Of a stretch of DNA of 31,010 bases, positions 1-7,800 are shown in pieces. The stretch is from UBA2428 sp002343545. Lineage in GTDB: Bacteria; Bdellovibrionota; UBA2428. The stretch spans positions 1-31,010 of the forward strand of contig CALFZE010000077.1 of assembly GCA_937952285.1 (NCBI GenBank). Direction: 5' to 3'. Each line of letters begins with the position of its first letter. Position 1 is the first letter of the stretch. Under the pieces are notes generated by a model. That model worked only from the letters and a program-made list of their open reading frames with translations, was not told where the DNA came from and made no database searches. Both the position numbers and the translations under genes were made by a program.

Positions 1-336
1 GATCTCGGTGACGGGCGAAGGCGCCGGCGCGGGCACGGCCACTTGCGGCGGTTTCACCGGCGTCGGAGTGACGACGACGGGTTCGTCTTCTTCGACGGGG
101 ATCGCCCTCGGGATCGAAGCCTCGACGGGAGTCAGGACCGGCGACGGCTGGGGCCCCGCCGGATCGATCGAAACTTGAGGGGCCGAAGCCGGCGTCGCGA
201 CGGGCGTCGCCGTGGTCGGGGCGGACGAAGCCGACGGGGTCGTCGTTTCCGCGGAAGGGGGAGTCGCCGTTTCGCAACCCGCCAAGACAAAGAGACCCAA
301 CAAGAAACTCCAAGGAAGATTCCGCGTCAGCTTCAT
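1..336 (-). CDS. Lipoprotein, N-terminal part (runs off the window)
   Basis: The reverse strand reads from ATG at 336 to the window edge without a stop: 112 codons, C-terminus missing. The first about 20 residues form a lipoprotein signal: basic start (MKLTRN), hydrophobic core, then lipobox LAGC with the lipidated Cys near residue 21. What follows is almost entirely Pro/Thr/Ala/Val/Ser-rich, with acidic residues near 83-86, typical of an extended periplasmic linker. No domain is recognisable in the visible part, so function is unknown. No SD precedes the ATG. A TATTTT hexamer lies 9 nt upstream, with TGGACT 17 nt further up. It is divergent from the S1/P1 nuclease gene. The signal peptide makes the gene call solid, but the product beyond 'lipoprotein' is open. 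Confidence 0.75.
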   Translation of the reverse strand, partial: MKLTRNLPWSFLLGLFVLAGCETATPPSAETTTPSASSAPTTATPVATPASAPQVSIDPAGPQPSPVLTPVEASIPRAIPVEEDEPVVVTPTPVKPPQVAVPAPAPSPVTEI

Positions 337-345
337 AGGGGCCGG

Positions 346-374
346 AAAATAGAGAAAAAACGGGCCGGAGTCCA
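346..374 (-). promoter_or_regulatory. Candidate promoter of the truncated lipoprotein gene
   Basis: On the reverse strand there is TGGACT (369-374), a 17-nt spacer, and TATTTT (346-351), followed by 9 nt to the ATG at 336. This predicts a transcript with almost no leader, in agreement with the absence of an SD. Assigned by eye from sigma-70 consensus similarity (4/6 and 4/6). Confidence 0.4.
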
Positions 375-474
375 CGGTATTTGGGCTCGCTTCGGCTCGT
401 CCGGGCCCTCTTCGTTTCTGCCCCGCCGCCCTCCCCGGGGTGACAGACCGGCTTGGGACTGGCAAGTTCTTGGG

Positions 475-1536
475 ATGACCCTTCTTGGTACCCGAAGCCT
501 CCTTGGACTACTCGCATTTGCTTTGGGCCCCCAAGCCCAGGCCTGGGGCGGTCGGGGTCACCACCTGATTTGCGCGGTCGCCACGCGCTTGGTGCAGGAG
601 CCCAAGCTGGCCGACTTCCTGGCCTCCCGCGGGGATCTCATGGGCCACGTCTGCAACATCCCCGACATCCACTGGAAGTCGCGGGAAGACTGGCGCAAGG
701 TCGGAGACCCCACGCATTATTTGAATCCCGAGAACGTGGGACTTCCGATCGCCAAACTCCCGCTTTCGTACCCCGCCTTCGCCCTCCTCACGAACTCGCG
801 CACCCAAACGGTGAACGGCCATTCGGCGGGATCGCTGTGGTGGCGCGCGGATCAGTTCGTGCGGATCGCGACTTCGGAGGCCCTCAAGGCGCGCGAGAGC
901 ACCCCACCCTCGACCCGGCCCGAAGAGCAGAGCGATACTCTTCCCTATAACTCCGGCGTTTTTCAGATGATGGTGCACATGGGCTTGCTCGGGCATTTCG
1001 TCGGCGACGCCTCGATGCCTTTCCATAACCACAGCGACTACGACGGCAAGGAAGCCGGCCACGCCGGAATCCACGCGTACTATGAAGAAAGCTCCGTCTC
1101 GGCGCAGCCCCTCTCCTTCGCCGCGGAAGTCGAGACGAAGGCCAAGGAGCTACGACGTAAGCAGAACTACAAGGTCGGCACGACGGTCGAGCGGATGCGC
1201 AAGATCAGCGAACGCGCTGTGGCCGAACGCGAAGCCGCGCTGAAGTCCGACCCGCTGTCGGCGGCCGGCCGCCCCGCGGACGAGCAAGGCGCCAAGGCTT
1301 TCCGCGCGCTCATCCTGCGCCAGATGGCGGACTCGGCCGCGCAGCTCGCGCAATTCTGGGACGACGCTTACGTCGCCGGCGGCAAGCCGGATCTCTCGAA
1401 GTACCGCAGCTATCGTTACCCGTTCACGCCCGACTTCGTGGCGCCGGACTACCTGGACCCCACGAACCAACCTTCGCCGGGTCCCTCGCCGGCGCTGCCG
1501 CCCACGGCCCCGACCCCGACGACTAAAGGACCTTGA
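475..1536 (+). CDS. Secreted S1/P1-family zinc nuclease
   Basis: A 353-residue exported S1/P1-type nuclease, which would cleave single-stranded nucleic acid using a trinuclear zinc site. ATG 475 is chosen over longer in-frame starts because it begins a signal peptide (residues 1-23, ending AQA). Cleavage would expose Trp24 as the new N-terminus, as in P1 nuclease, where the N-terminal Trp binds zinc. Ligand positions in order: W24, H29 (W-G-x-x-G-H), D64, H81 (PTHYLN), H174 and D178 (HFVGD), H184 (MPFH), H200. The last expected Asp ligand aligns with E204 (IHAYYE), and the usual GGN loop is not evident. The C-terminal about 25 residues are a Pro/Thr-rich tail. Its 3' end overlaps the convergent tolC gene by 14 nt. 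Family assignment is strong; substrate preference is not visible. Confidence 0.9.
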   Translation: MTLLGTRSLLGLLAFALGPQAQAWGGRGHHLICAVATRLVQEPKLADFLASRGDLMGHVCNIPDIHWKSREDWRKVGDPTHYLNPENVGLPIAKLPLSYPAFALLTNSRTQTVNGHSAGSLWWRADQFVRIATSEALKARESTPPSTRPEEQSDTLPYNSGVFQMMVHMGLLGHFVGDASMPFHNHSDYDGKEAGHAGIHAYYEESSVSAQPLSFAAEVETKAKELRRKQNYKVGTTVERMRKISERAVAEREAALKSDPLSAAGRPADEQGAKAFRALILRQMADSAAQLAQFWDDAYVAGGKPDLSKYRSYRYPFTPDFVAPDYLDPTNQPSPGPSPALPPTAPTPTTKGP

Positions 1537-2875
1537 TGAGATCTCGGAGCGGTTGGCCCGAGACGACGTAGAAGTCCGCGAGCTTCGTCAGGTAATCGTA
1601 CTCGGTCTGGTTGTAGCTGAGCTCGGCCTCGGTGAGCGCCTGCTCGGTCTCGAAGAGCGTCGAATAGGTCGCCGTGCCGAGCCCGTAGTTCTGCTGGCCC
1701 GTGGCGTAAGCTTCGCGCGCAAGCTCGACCGCGGCGCGCTGCGCGTTCAGACGCGCGCGCACCGATTCGAGCTCGCGAGAAACCTGCACGCGGCGCTGGG
1801 CCAGTTCGTCGCGAAGTTTGCGCTCCCCGATGCGTAACTGGGCCTGCCGGGCGGCCCAGTTTTCGCGTTCCCGGAAGGAGCTGAATCCCGTGAAGAGCGG
1901 GATCGTGAGGCCAAGCCCCGCCGACCAACGGGTGTTGTCGTTGTCGAAGATCGCGCCGCTCGTCGTCCCCGAGCGATTGATCGAGGCGAGGGCCTCGAGC
2001 GAAGGCCAGTGCTTGGACATCTCGACGGCCTTCTGGGCGTCGAGCTTGGCCTGCTCGAGCAGTTGGGACTGAAGCTCGGGCTGGGTCTCGTCGGCCTTGG
2101 CGACCGTCGAAGGCAACGGCAGGCCCACCACGCGATCGAAGGAGCCCACCACCTCGAAGAGCGGCGAGCGGCGATCCCCGAGAAGATTCAGGAGCTCGAC
2201 GCTCTTGGTTTCGAGCTCGTTGCGCGCCTGGATGATCTGGGGCTCGAGCAACGCGAGCTTCGTCTGGAACTGCAAGACGGTCAGCTTGCGCTCCGATCCG
2301 ACGCGGAAACGCTGTTGGGCCCGTCCGAGCAGCGAGCGCTGGGTGCGCTGCACGCGTTCGTAGGTATCGATCTTCTTGCGGGACAGGAGCACGCCGTAGA
2401 AAGACTTCACGACGGCCGCGATCTGGTCGCGTTCGTTGCGATCGTATTCGAAGCGGAGTCGCTCGATCTCGCGGTCGACGTAACGAAGCGCCTGCCAAGA
2501 AGCCGATCCGCGCAGGAGGACCTGGCGAGCTTGCAGCCCGCCCTGGAAAAAGCCGTAAGGCTCGCCGTTAAAATTGGCCCCCGGCGAGCTCGCGGCGTCC
2601 TTCTGGTAGTTCGCGCCCAGCGTCGCGGAGATTTCGGGTACGAAGGTCGAAAGCGTCTTCGCGCTGCGGTCCGCTTCGGCCGCCCGGATCTGCTCGCGCG
2701 AGATGCGGAGCGAGTGATTGAACTCGATGGCGCGGTCCACGGCTTCCTGGATGGAAAGACGCTCGCCGCGGCTTTCGGCCGGGCCCGTCGGAGCGGGCGT
2801 GGGGGTCGGCGTGGGTTTTTGGGCCAGGGCAGGAACGGCCACCAGGGTCGAGGTGAGAAACCAACTAACGCGCAT
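1523..2875 (-). CDS. TolC-family outer membrane efflux protein
   Basis: A 450-residue TolC/OEP protein: trimeric outer-membrane channel with a periplasmic alpha-barrel, used for efflux or type I secretion. ATG 2875 starts a clear signal peptide (MRVSWFLTSTLV, cleavage near ALA-Q). The longer reading to 2968 would put a charged extension in front of it and is rejected. A short KPTPTPTP linker follows cleavage. Two OEP repeats follow, starting around LSIQEAVDRAIEFNHSLR (about residues 40-60) and in the second half, with long amphipathic helices rich in Ala/Gln/Arg and ending near YDYLTKLADFYVVSG. Length is normal. No membrane-fusion protein or inner-membrane pump is adjacent, so the partner must be encoded elsewhere. 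TATAAA lies 6 nt upstream of the ATG, and GGGAAG sits between them. Confidence 0.92.
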   Translation of the reverse strand: MRVSWFLTSTLVAVPALAQKPTPTPTPAPTGPAESRGERLSIQEAVDRAIEFNHSLRISREQIRAAEADRSAKTLSTFVPEISATLGANYQKDAASSPGANFNGEPYGFFQGGLQARQVLLRGSASWQALRYVDREIERLRFEYDRNERDQIAAVVKSFYGVLLSRKKIDTYERVQRTQRSLLGRAQQRFRVGSERKLTVLQFQTKLALLEPQIIQARNELETKSVELLNLLGDRRSPLFEVVGSFDRVVGLPLPSTVAKADETQPELQSQLLEQAKLDAQKAVEMSKHWPSLEALASINRSGTTSGAIFDNDNTRWSAGLGLTIPLFTGFSSFRERENWAARQAQLRIGERKLRDELAQRRVQVSRELESVRARLNAQRAAVELAREAYATGQQNYGLGTATYSTLFETEQALTEAELSYNQTEYDYLTKLADFYVVSGQPLRDLIKVL

Positions 2876-2881
2876 CTTCCC

Positions 2882-2887
2882 TTTATA
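2882..2887 (-). promoter_or_regulatory. TATAAA -10 element of tolC
   Basis: On the reverse strand TATAAA ends exactly 6 nt before ATG 2875, predicting a start of transcription at or next to the start codon. No convincing -35 is seen 17 nt upstream. The 6 intervening bases (GGGAAG) resemble an SD but are too close to the ATG for normal use. Confidence 0.45.
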
Positions 2888-2910
2888 CGGCAAATCATCG
2901 GGACTTGCCG

Positions 2911-2930
2911 CTCGCCTTCCAAAAGGCGAG
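2911..2930. promoter_or_regulatory. Perfect inverted repeat between tolC and the OMP gene
   Basis: Arms CTCGCCTT (2911-2918) and AAGGCGAG (2923-2930) are perfect reverse complements with a 4-nt loop. TTGACT (2931-2936), a possible -35 for the rightward gene, follows at once. In a divergent intergenic region this is a plausible operator or a small hairpin; the sequence alone does not decide. Confidence 0.4.
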
Positions 2931-3002
2931 TTGACTGAAAGCCGTCGCGAACTAGAACGCCGTGTCATACCGCGTTTTTAACCTTGGGTTGGAGATACAA
3001 GG

Positions 3003-3740
3003 ATGAATCGTTTCGCCGCTTTCGCATTCGCATCGAGCTTGGCCCTGGGGAGCGCTTCGGCGTGGGGCCAAACGAACCGCAAACCCAAGCCTTCGGCCAC
3101 GCCGACCGAGGCTTCGGCCTCGATTCGCGTTCCCGAAGAATGGGTGAGCTACAGCTCGACCGACATCGACTCGAGCCGCGAACTCCCGCTGCGCGAAAGC
3201 CACTCCCTCCGCATCGGCGCGGTTTTCCTGGGCGGTTCGAGCGTCGTGACGAGCACCTACCTCCCGAACGCGGAAGCCTTCGGTCATTCCGCCGTCCCGG
3301 CCCTCTCCGTGAGCTACCGCAGTCCAGGCTTCCTCGCTTCGCAGCGCCTGGCCGGCGTCGTCGAGACGGGGCTCGAGTGGCGCCGCCGTTCCGCCACCCT
3401 CACCTTGAACTCGTCGAGCCAAACGGCGCAGCAGGATCTTTACCGCCTTCCTTTGCTCGCCGGCCTCGAGTGGTCCTTCTACGTGACCCCGGCCGGCGAT
3501 TTCGAAGTTTCGGCGCAGCTTCTGGCGGGACTCGTCGCGCAAACGACGAGCCGTTCCGCGCTCGGCCCCGAAAGCCGCTCGCAAGCCTTCCGCTGGAAAT
3601 CCGAGCTCCACGTCGCCTACCGACCGAAGCTGCTCCCGCGCGGCGTTCTCGTCCACGCCGCCCTTCTGGGTGGATCGGACGCGACGAGCCCGCCGGCTTC
3701 CTTCTTCGGTCTGCGGACGGGCCTTAGTACGGTCTTCTAG
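3003..3740 (+). CDS. Predicted outer-membrane beta-barrel protein, unknown family
   Basis: A 245-residue exported protein. A signal peptide covers residues 1-about 22 (MNRFAAFAFASSLAL, cleavage near ASAWGQ), followed by a short Lys/Pro/Thr-rich stretch. The rest alternates polar and hydrophobic residues in barrel fashion, with aromatic girdle residues, and the chain ends in Phe (GLSTVF), the usual C-terminal signal for barrel insertion by BamA. No family is recognised. The start is supported by GGAG 8 nt before the ATG. It is divergent from tolC and upstream of a second barrel candidate. Outer-membrane location is inference from the pattern. Confidence 0.75.
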   Translation: MNRFAAFAFASSLALGSASAWGQTNRKPKPSATPTEASASIRVPEEWVSYSSTDIDSSRELPLRESHSLRIGAVFLGGSSVVTSTYLPNAEAFGHSAVPALSVSYRSPGFLASQRLAGVVETGLEWRRRSATLTLNSSSQTAQQDLYRLPLLAGLEWSFYVTPAGDFEVSAQLLAGLVAQTTSRSALGPESRSQAFRWKSELHVAYRPKLLPRGVLVHAALLGGSDATSPPASFFGLRTGLSTVF

Positions 3741-4003
3741 TCCTTTTTTGTTCCCCTTATTGAGGCACCCCATCGCTTAAGGCGTCGCCGCGCGCTTGGC
3801 TTCACTCGAGATCTTTCAAGGACCGCCGATTTCATTGCCCTGCTATACGCATTGACCGAAGCAATTTGCGCATCTTCGCAATGCAACTTATGCATCGAAA
3901 TTTCCGTGTAAGACTTTTTCACGAAGGAGCAGGGCTGGGATTTTGACGCCCTCATTCAGAATACGCCTACCTCGCGAATGACTCGCGGGGAGAAAGGCGT
4001 GAC
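3741..4003. other. Intergenic region with a relatively AT-rich patch
   Basis: 263 bases without a credible gene. A stretch around 3825-3960 is visibly richer in A/T than its surroundings and contains repeated GCA/TGC words. A possible promoter is TTGCGC (3866-3871), 17 nt, TATGCA (3889-3894), about 110 nt before the next gene. A 72-codon reverse reading (3737-3955) has no SD and unusual composition and is not taken as real. Confidence 0.4.
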
Positions 4004-4789
4004 GTGAAAAGCTTCCGAAGCCTCCCGCTCCTCCTCGGCCTGGCCACGACGCCGGCCCTCGCCGCCTTCGACGCCAGCCTTTCGGCCTCGGTCGACACGA
4101 ACCTGGCCGGCCTCGACGAAGCCGAGCACGCCTCGAGCCTGGGCCTGAGCTTCGCGCCGCTTTACACCTTCTCCGAGAAGCTCACGCTCGCCGGCCAGTT
4201 CGCCCTCGCCCAAGATCTTTCGGGCGAGAACGAGATGACGGCGCAAGACGGCCTCGTCTCGGCTTCGTTCCTTCCGATGCTTCCGCACCGCACGCTCAAG
4301 CTTCGCTGGTCGGCGGCCTTCAGCCTGCCGTTCTCCGAAGCCTCACACGCGCGCGCGGGACTGCGCACGACGCTGTCAGGAGGCCCGACGCTCAGCCTCA
4401 ACGGCGAGGCCGTCGGCGCGCCGTGGCTGCGGCTCTCCTACCGCCTGACGGGACTCCGGAGCTTTCACGCCTACACGACCTCGACGAGCGGCCGTTCGAA
4501 CGCGGCCTGGGGGCTTTCCCAGCGGGTGGACGCGGGCTTCGCCCTTTCCCGTCGACTGAGCCTGACCCTCATCCAGGGTTTCACGACGATCCGCACTTAC
4601 GACGGCGCGGCCACGTCGAGCTTCCGCTTCGGCCAGGAACTGGGACTCCAGATCCACGAGCATCTTTCCTTCGAGATGGGCCACACGAACGGCGGCTCGC
4701 TCTACAAACCCGACGGCGAGACGACGAACCTCGCCCTGATGGGACGCGAATCCTCCTCGATCTACGGAGGTATGACCTATGCGTTCTGA
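4004..4789 (+). CDS. Predicted outer-membrane beta-barrel protein upstream of the metalloprotease
   Basis: A 261-residue exported protein starting at GTG 4004, with a purine-rich SD (GGGGAGAAAGG, 3987-3997) at good distance. The signal peptide is MKSFRSLPLLLGLATTPALA, cleaved before AFDASLS. The mature part is a run of alternating strands (SLSASVDTNL, LSFAPLYTF, LTLAGQFALA, LRLSYRLTG, GMTYAF) and ends in Phe, as BamA-dependent porin-like barrels do. The family is not recognised. The metzincin lipoprotein begins 79 nt downstream on the same strand, so the two are probably co-transcribed and may work together at the outer membrane. That functional link is inference from position only. Confidence 0.8.
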   Translation: MKSFRSLPLLLGLATTPALAAFDASLSASVDTNLAGLDEAEHASSLGLSFAPLYTFSEKLTLAGQFALAQDLSGENEMTAQDGLVSASFLPMLPHRTLKLRWSAAFSLPFSEASHARAGLRTTLSGGPTLSLNGEAVGAPWLRLSYRLTGLRSFHAYTTSTSGRSNAAWGLSQRVDAGFALSRRLSLTLIQGFTTIRTYDGAATSSFRFGQELGLQIHEHLSFEMGHTNGGSLYKPDGETTNLALMGRESSSIYGGMTYAF

Positions 4790-4868
4790 CGATTTTCGCC
4801 CTCGATTCCCGCGCCACGCGCGCCGGGATGAAGTTACGGGAACGACCGCCACGGAAAGGAGACCGACC

Positions 4869-7800
4869 ATGTTCACCCAACGCCACTTCGCCAAACGGGT
4901 CCTCGGCCTACTCGCCGCTTCGCTGCTCATCTCGAGCTGCTCCGGCAAGCGCCCCGCCCAATGGCCCGACGGCGTCGAGGAGGACATCTTCGAGATCGGC
5001 CAACTCGAGTCCGCGCGCCTCGTCGTGTCGACGGGCGAAGCCCGAAGCCTGAACGGCCTCGCCATCCTCGGACGCGGCCTCACCGAGGAAATGACGCCGA
5101 AGCGCGTGACCGAAGTGAGCGGCGAAGAACGCCTCAAGTCGCTCTTCAAGGACCTCGACGTCTTCGCGTCGAACGCCGGCGCGCTCAACGTGCAACTCGA
5201 CGTGGGCGTGCGCTACCTTACGGCCTCCAAGGTCGTCACGGCGGCCGAGCTCGCGAAGCTGCCGCTCGTGGAACAAGCCATCGCCCAATCTCGCGGGGAC
5301 TCCTTCTTGGTCCCCCTCTTCCAATACCCGATCTCGGCGCACGGAACCGTGGAACGCACCAAGAACGACTTGGGCGAGGAAACGCGGACGCTGCAGATCG
5401 TCGAAACCGAACCGGAGCAGGCCACGCACGTGCGCCTCTCCACACTCGTCTCGAAACGCGAGGTCGTGACGATCGCCCCGGGCGGCGTCGAGGACGCGCG
5501 CCAGATCTTCGCGACGAACGAGATCGACGGCCGCCTGCTCGGGGGCGCCGATCTCGCGAATCGCTTCGCCATCTTCGTCGACGAGAGCGAAGCCGCGACG
5601 GGCGGACTCAAGCTCGCCGGCCGCGCGCCGCTCTACCGTCTCAAGCTGAACGAGGCGGGGCTCGCGATCTTCCAGGTCGCCGACCGCTCGACGCTGCCGG
5701 AAGACCTTAAGCTCGCCCTCGAGCGCTCGCTCAAGGAAGGCAAGGCCGCCGCCGAAGTCCAACTCTGCGACGCCCGCACGCTGAGCGAAGTCGCCTACCT
5801 CGGACTCACGGCCGAGACCTGCGTCGTCGCGCTTCGCTACACGACGAACGCCGTCGAGTTCGTGAAGGCCGAACGCGGCGCCGAAGACCACAAGGGCAGC
5901 CTCTCTTCCTTCGTGAGCTTCTCGACGCTCAAGCCGGGCTCCGGCCAGGGCACCCTCGTGCGCATCGCCAAAGGCCCGGCCCTCCGGCCGATCGGCGTCA
6001 GTCTCGATCCGCGCCAGACCCTGAACGTCGAGCAAGTGAAGGGCCGCGAGTTCCTCATGCGCCGCACGCTGCAGGACAGCCCGAACCTTTTCGACTACGC
6101 CTTCGCGGGCCTCTCGGGCGCGCTCGAGATCGTCGAGTTCCGCTTCGAGGAAAACCAAGTTCGCGTCATCCGCGCGCAGCCGCTCATGAGCCTGCCGGGC
6201 AACACGCCGTCGGACCTCGAGACGCTCATGCTCCTGCCGGCTCGTTACGTGAAAGTCGTCGACCGCGACGAGCAAGGCCAACGCCTGCCGATCGCGCAGA
6301 CGGTCGCGGCCCGGGCCACGGACGCGGGCGCGATCGCGCTCGTCGACTGGACCTCGAACCGCATCCCGAACACGAACTCTCCGCTCGAGTACTACCAACT
6401 CGAGCGCTGCTTCGCGGGGCGCTCCGAACACATCGTCTCCGATATCGACAGCCGCCTCGAGAAGAGCGGGCTCTTGAGCTTCACGCTCGCGAGCACCTAC
6501 GCCGGCAACGTGGGCGCCTTCGACTGCGCCGGGATCGAATCGGCCGGTTACTTCGACACCGTCCAGAAGACCTTCACGTTCCGCGAACGCGTCTCCTTCC
6601 GCGCGTACGAGAAGGCCGCCGAAGAAAAGCCGCTCCTGAGCGTCCCGCTCGAAGCGCAGAAGCAACTCGGCTTCGGACTCTTTACCTACCGCAAGCTGCA
6701 GCCGGGCCCGCTCGGTCAGGTCGGCCGCGAAGGCACGGAGATCCCGCTCGCCGCGATCTTCGACCTGCGCAAAGGGCAGAAGATCCGCTACGCCCTGGCT
6801 GGCCTCCCCCAAGGCCAGGACGCGCGTAGCCGCGAGATCCGCGAAGCCATCACGCAGGCGTCCCGCGAAGTCGTGGCCGACCTCAACGCCGGCCTCCGCA
6901 AGGCCCTCGCCGGCACCCCGCTCGCGCGCAACGACGACATCGTCGAGCTCGTGACGTCGGGCGACGTGGGCACGCTGGGCGACTTGGACCGCAACCACAT
7001 CTACTTCGTGGAGAAGGCGACCTCGAGCGGCGTGCTCGGGCTCGGCGGCTCGCACCACAACCCGCGCACGGGCAAGGTCGAATCCGCTTCGGTCTACCTC
7101 TACGGGGGCAACATGCTCGGCTACGTCGACTCGCTCCGCCGCATGGCGAAGGCGCAGAAGAACTACGCGGCCGCGACCAAGGTCACGATCCGCGGCGTCG
7201 TCTCGGCCTCGGAAAACAACGAGGCCGCGGGCTCGACGCCGAGCCTGCCCGAACTCGGCGGCCAAGGGGTCGGTGGCGCGAACGGCGCCCAGGCCTCCGC
7301 CCTCGACGGGATCGGGGCCTCGGTCTCGCGCCGAAACTTCCGGTCGAGCGATCTCGCCCGCACCCAAGGGGGCGCCGGCCGGCTCGACGCGCGAGACCTT
7401 CGCGACGTCCTGGCCCGTCGCGGCCTCGGCAACTCGGCCGCGGCGCAGACCCTCGCGACGCTCGTCGGCGACGACTTGCACCGCGCGGCCTCACGCGCCG
7501 AGATCGTGCACCGCGGTCACCTCCACGCCCGCGGCGCCGCGGTCGAAGTCGCGAAGTCGACCTTCCTCGAGCGCCTGCGCGCCGCGGACGTCTGCGTGCT
7601 CGACAAGGGAACGCAGCTCTCCGCCGCGATCGAAGGCGTGAGCGGCGAGATCATCGAGAAAGAGAGCGACGTACAGCTGCTCGCCCGCATCTGGAAGTCG
7701 ACGCTCCTCCACGAGATCGGCCACAACTTCGGCCTGCGCCACAACTTCGCGGGTAGCTACGACAAGGCCCGCTGGACCTTCGCCGGCGAAGAAACGACGC

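Noticed and set aside
3737..3955. A 72-codon reverse ORF between the two barrel genes
   Set aside because: No SD, composition unlike neighbouring genes, no signal or motif.
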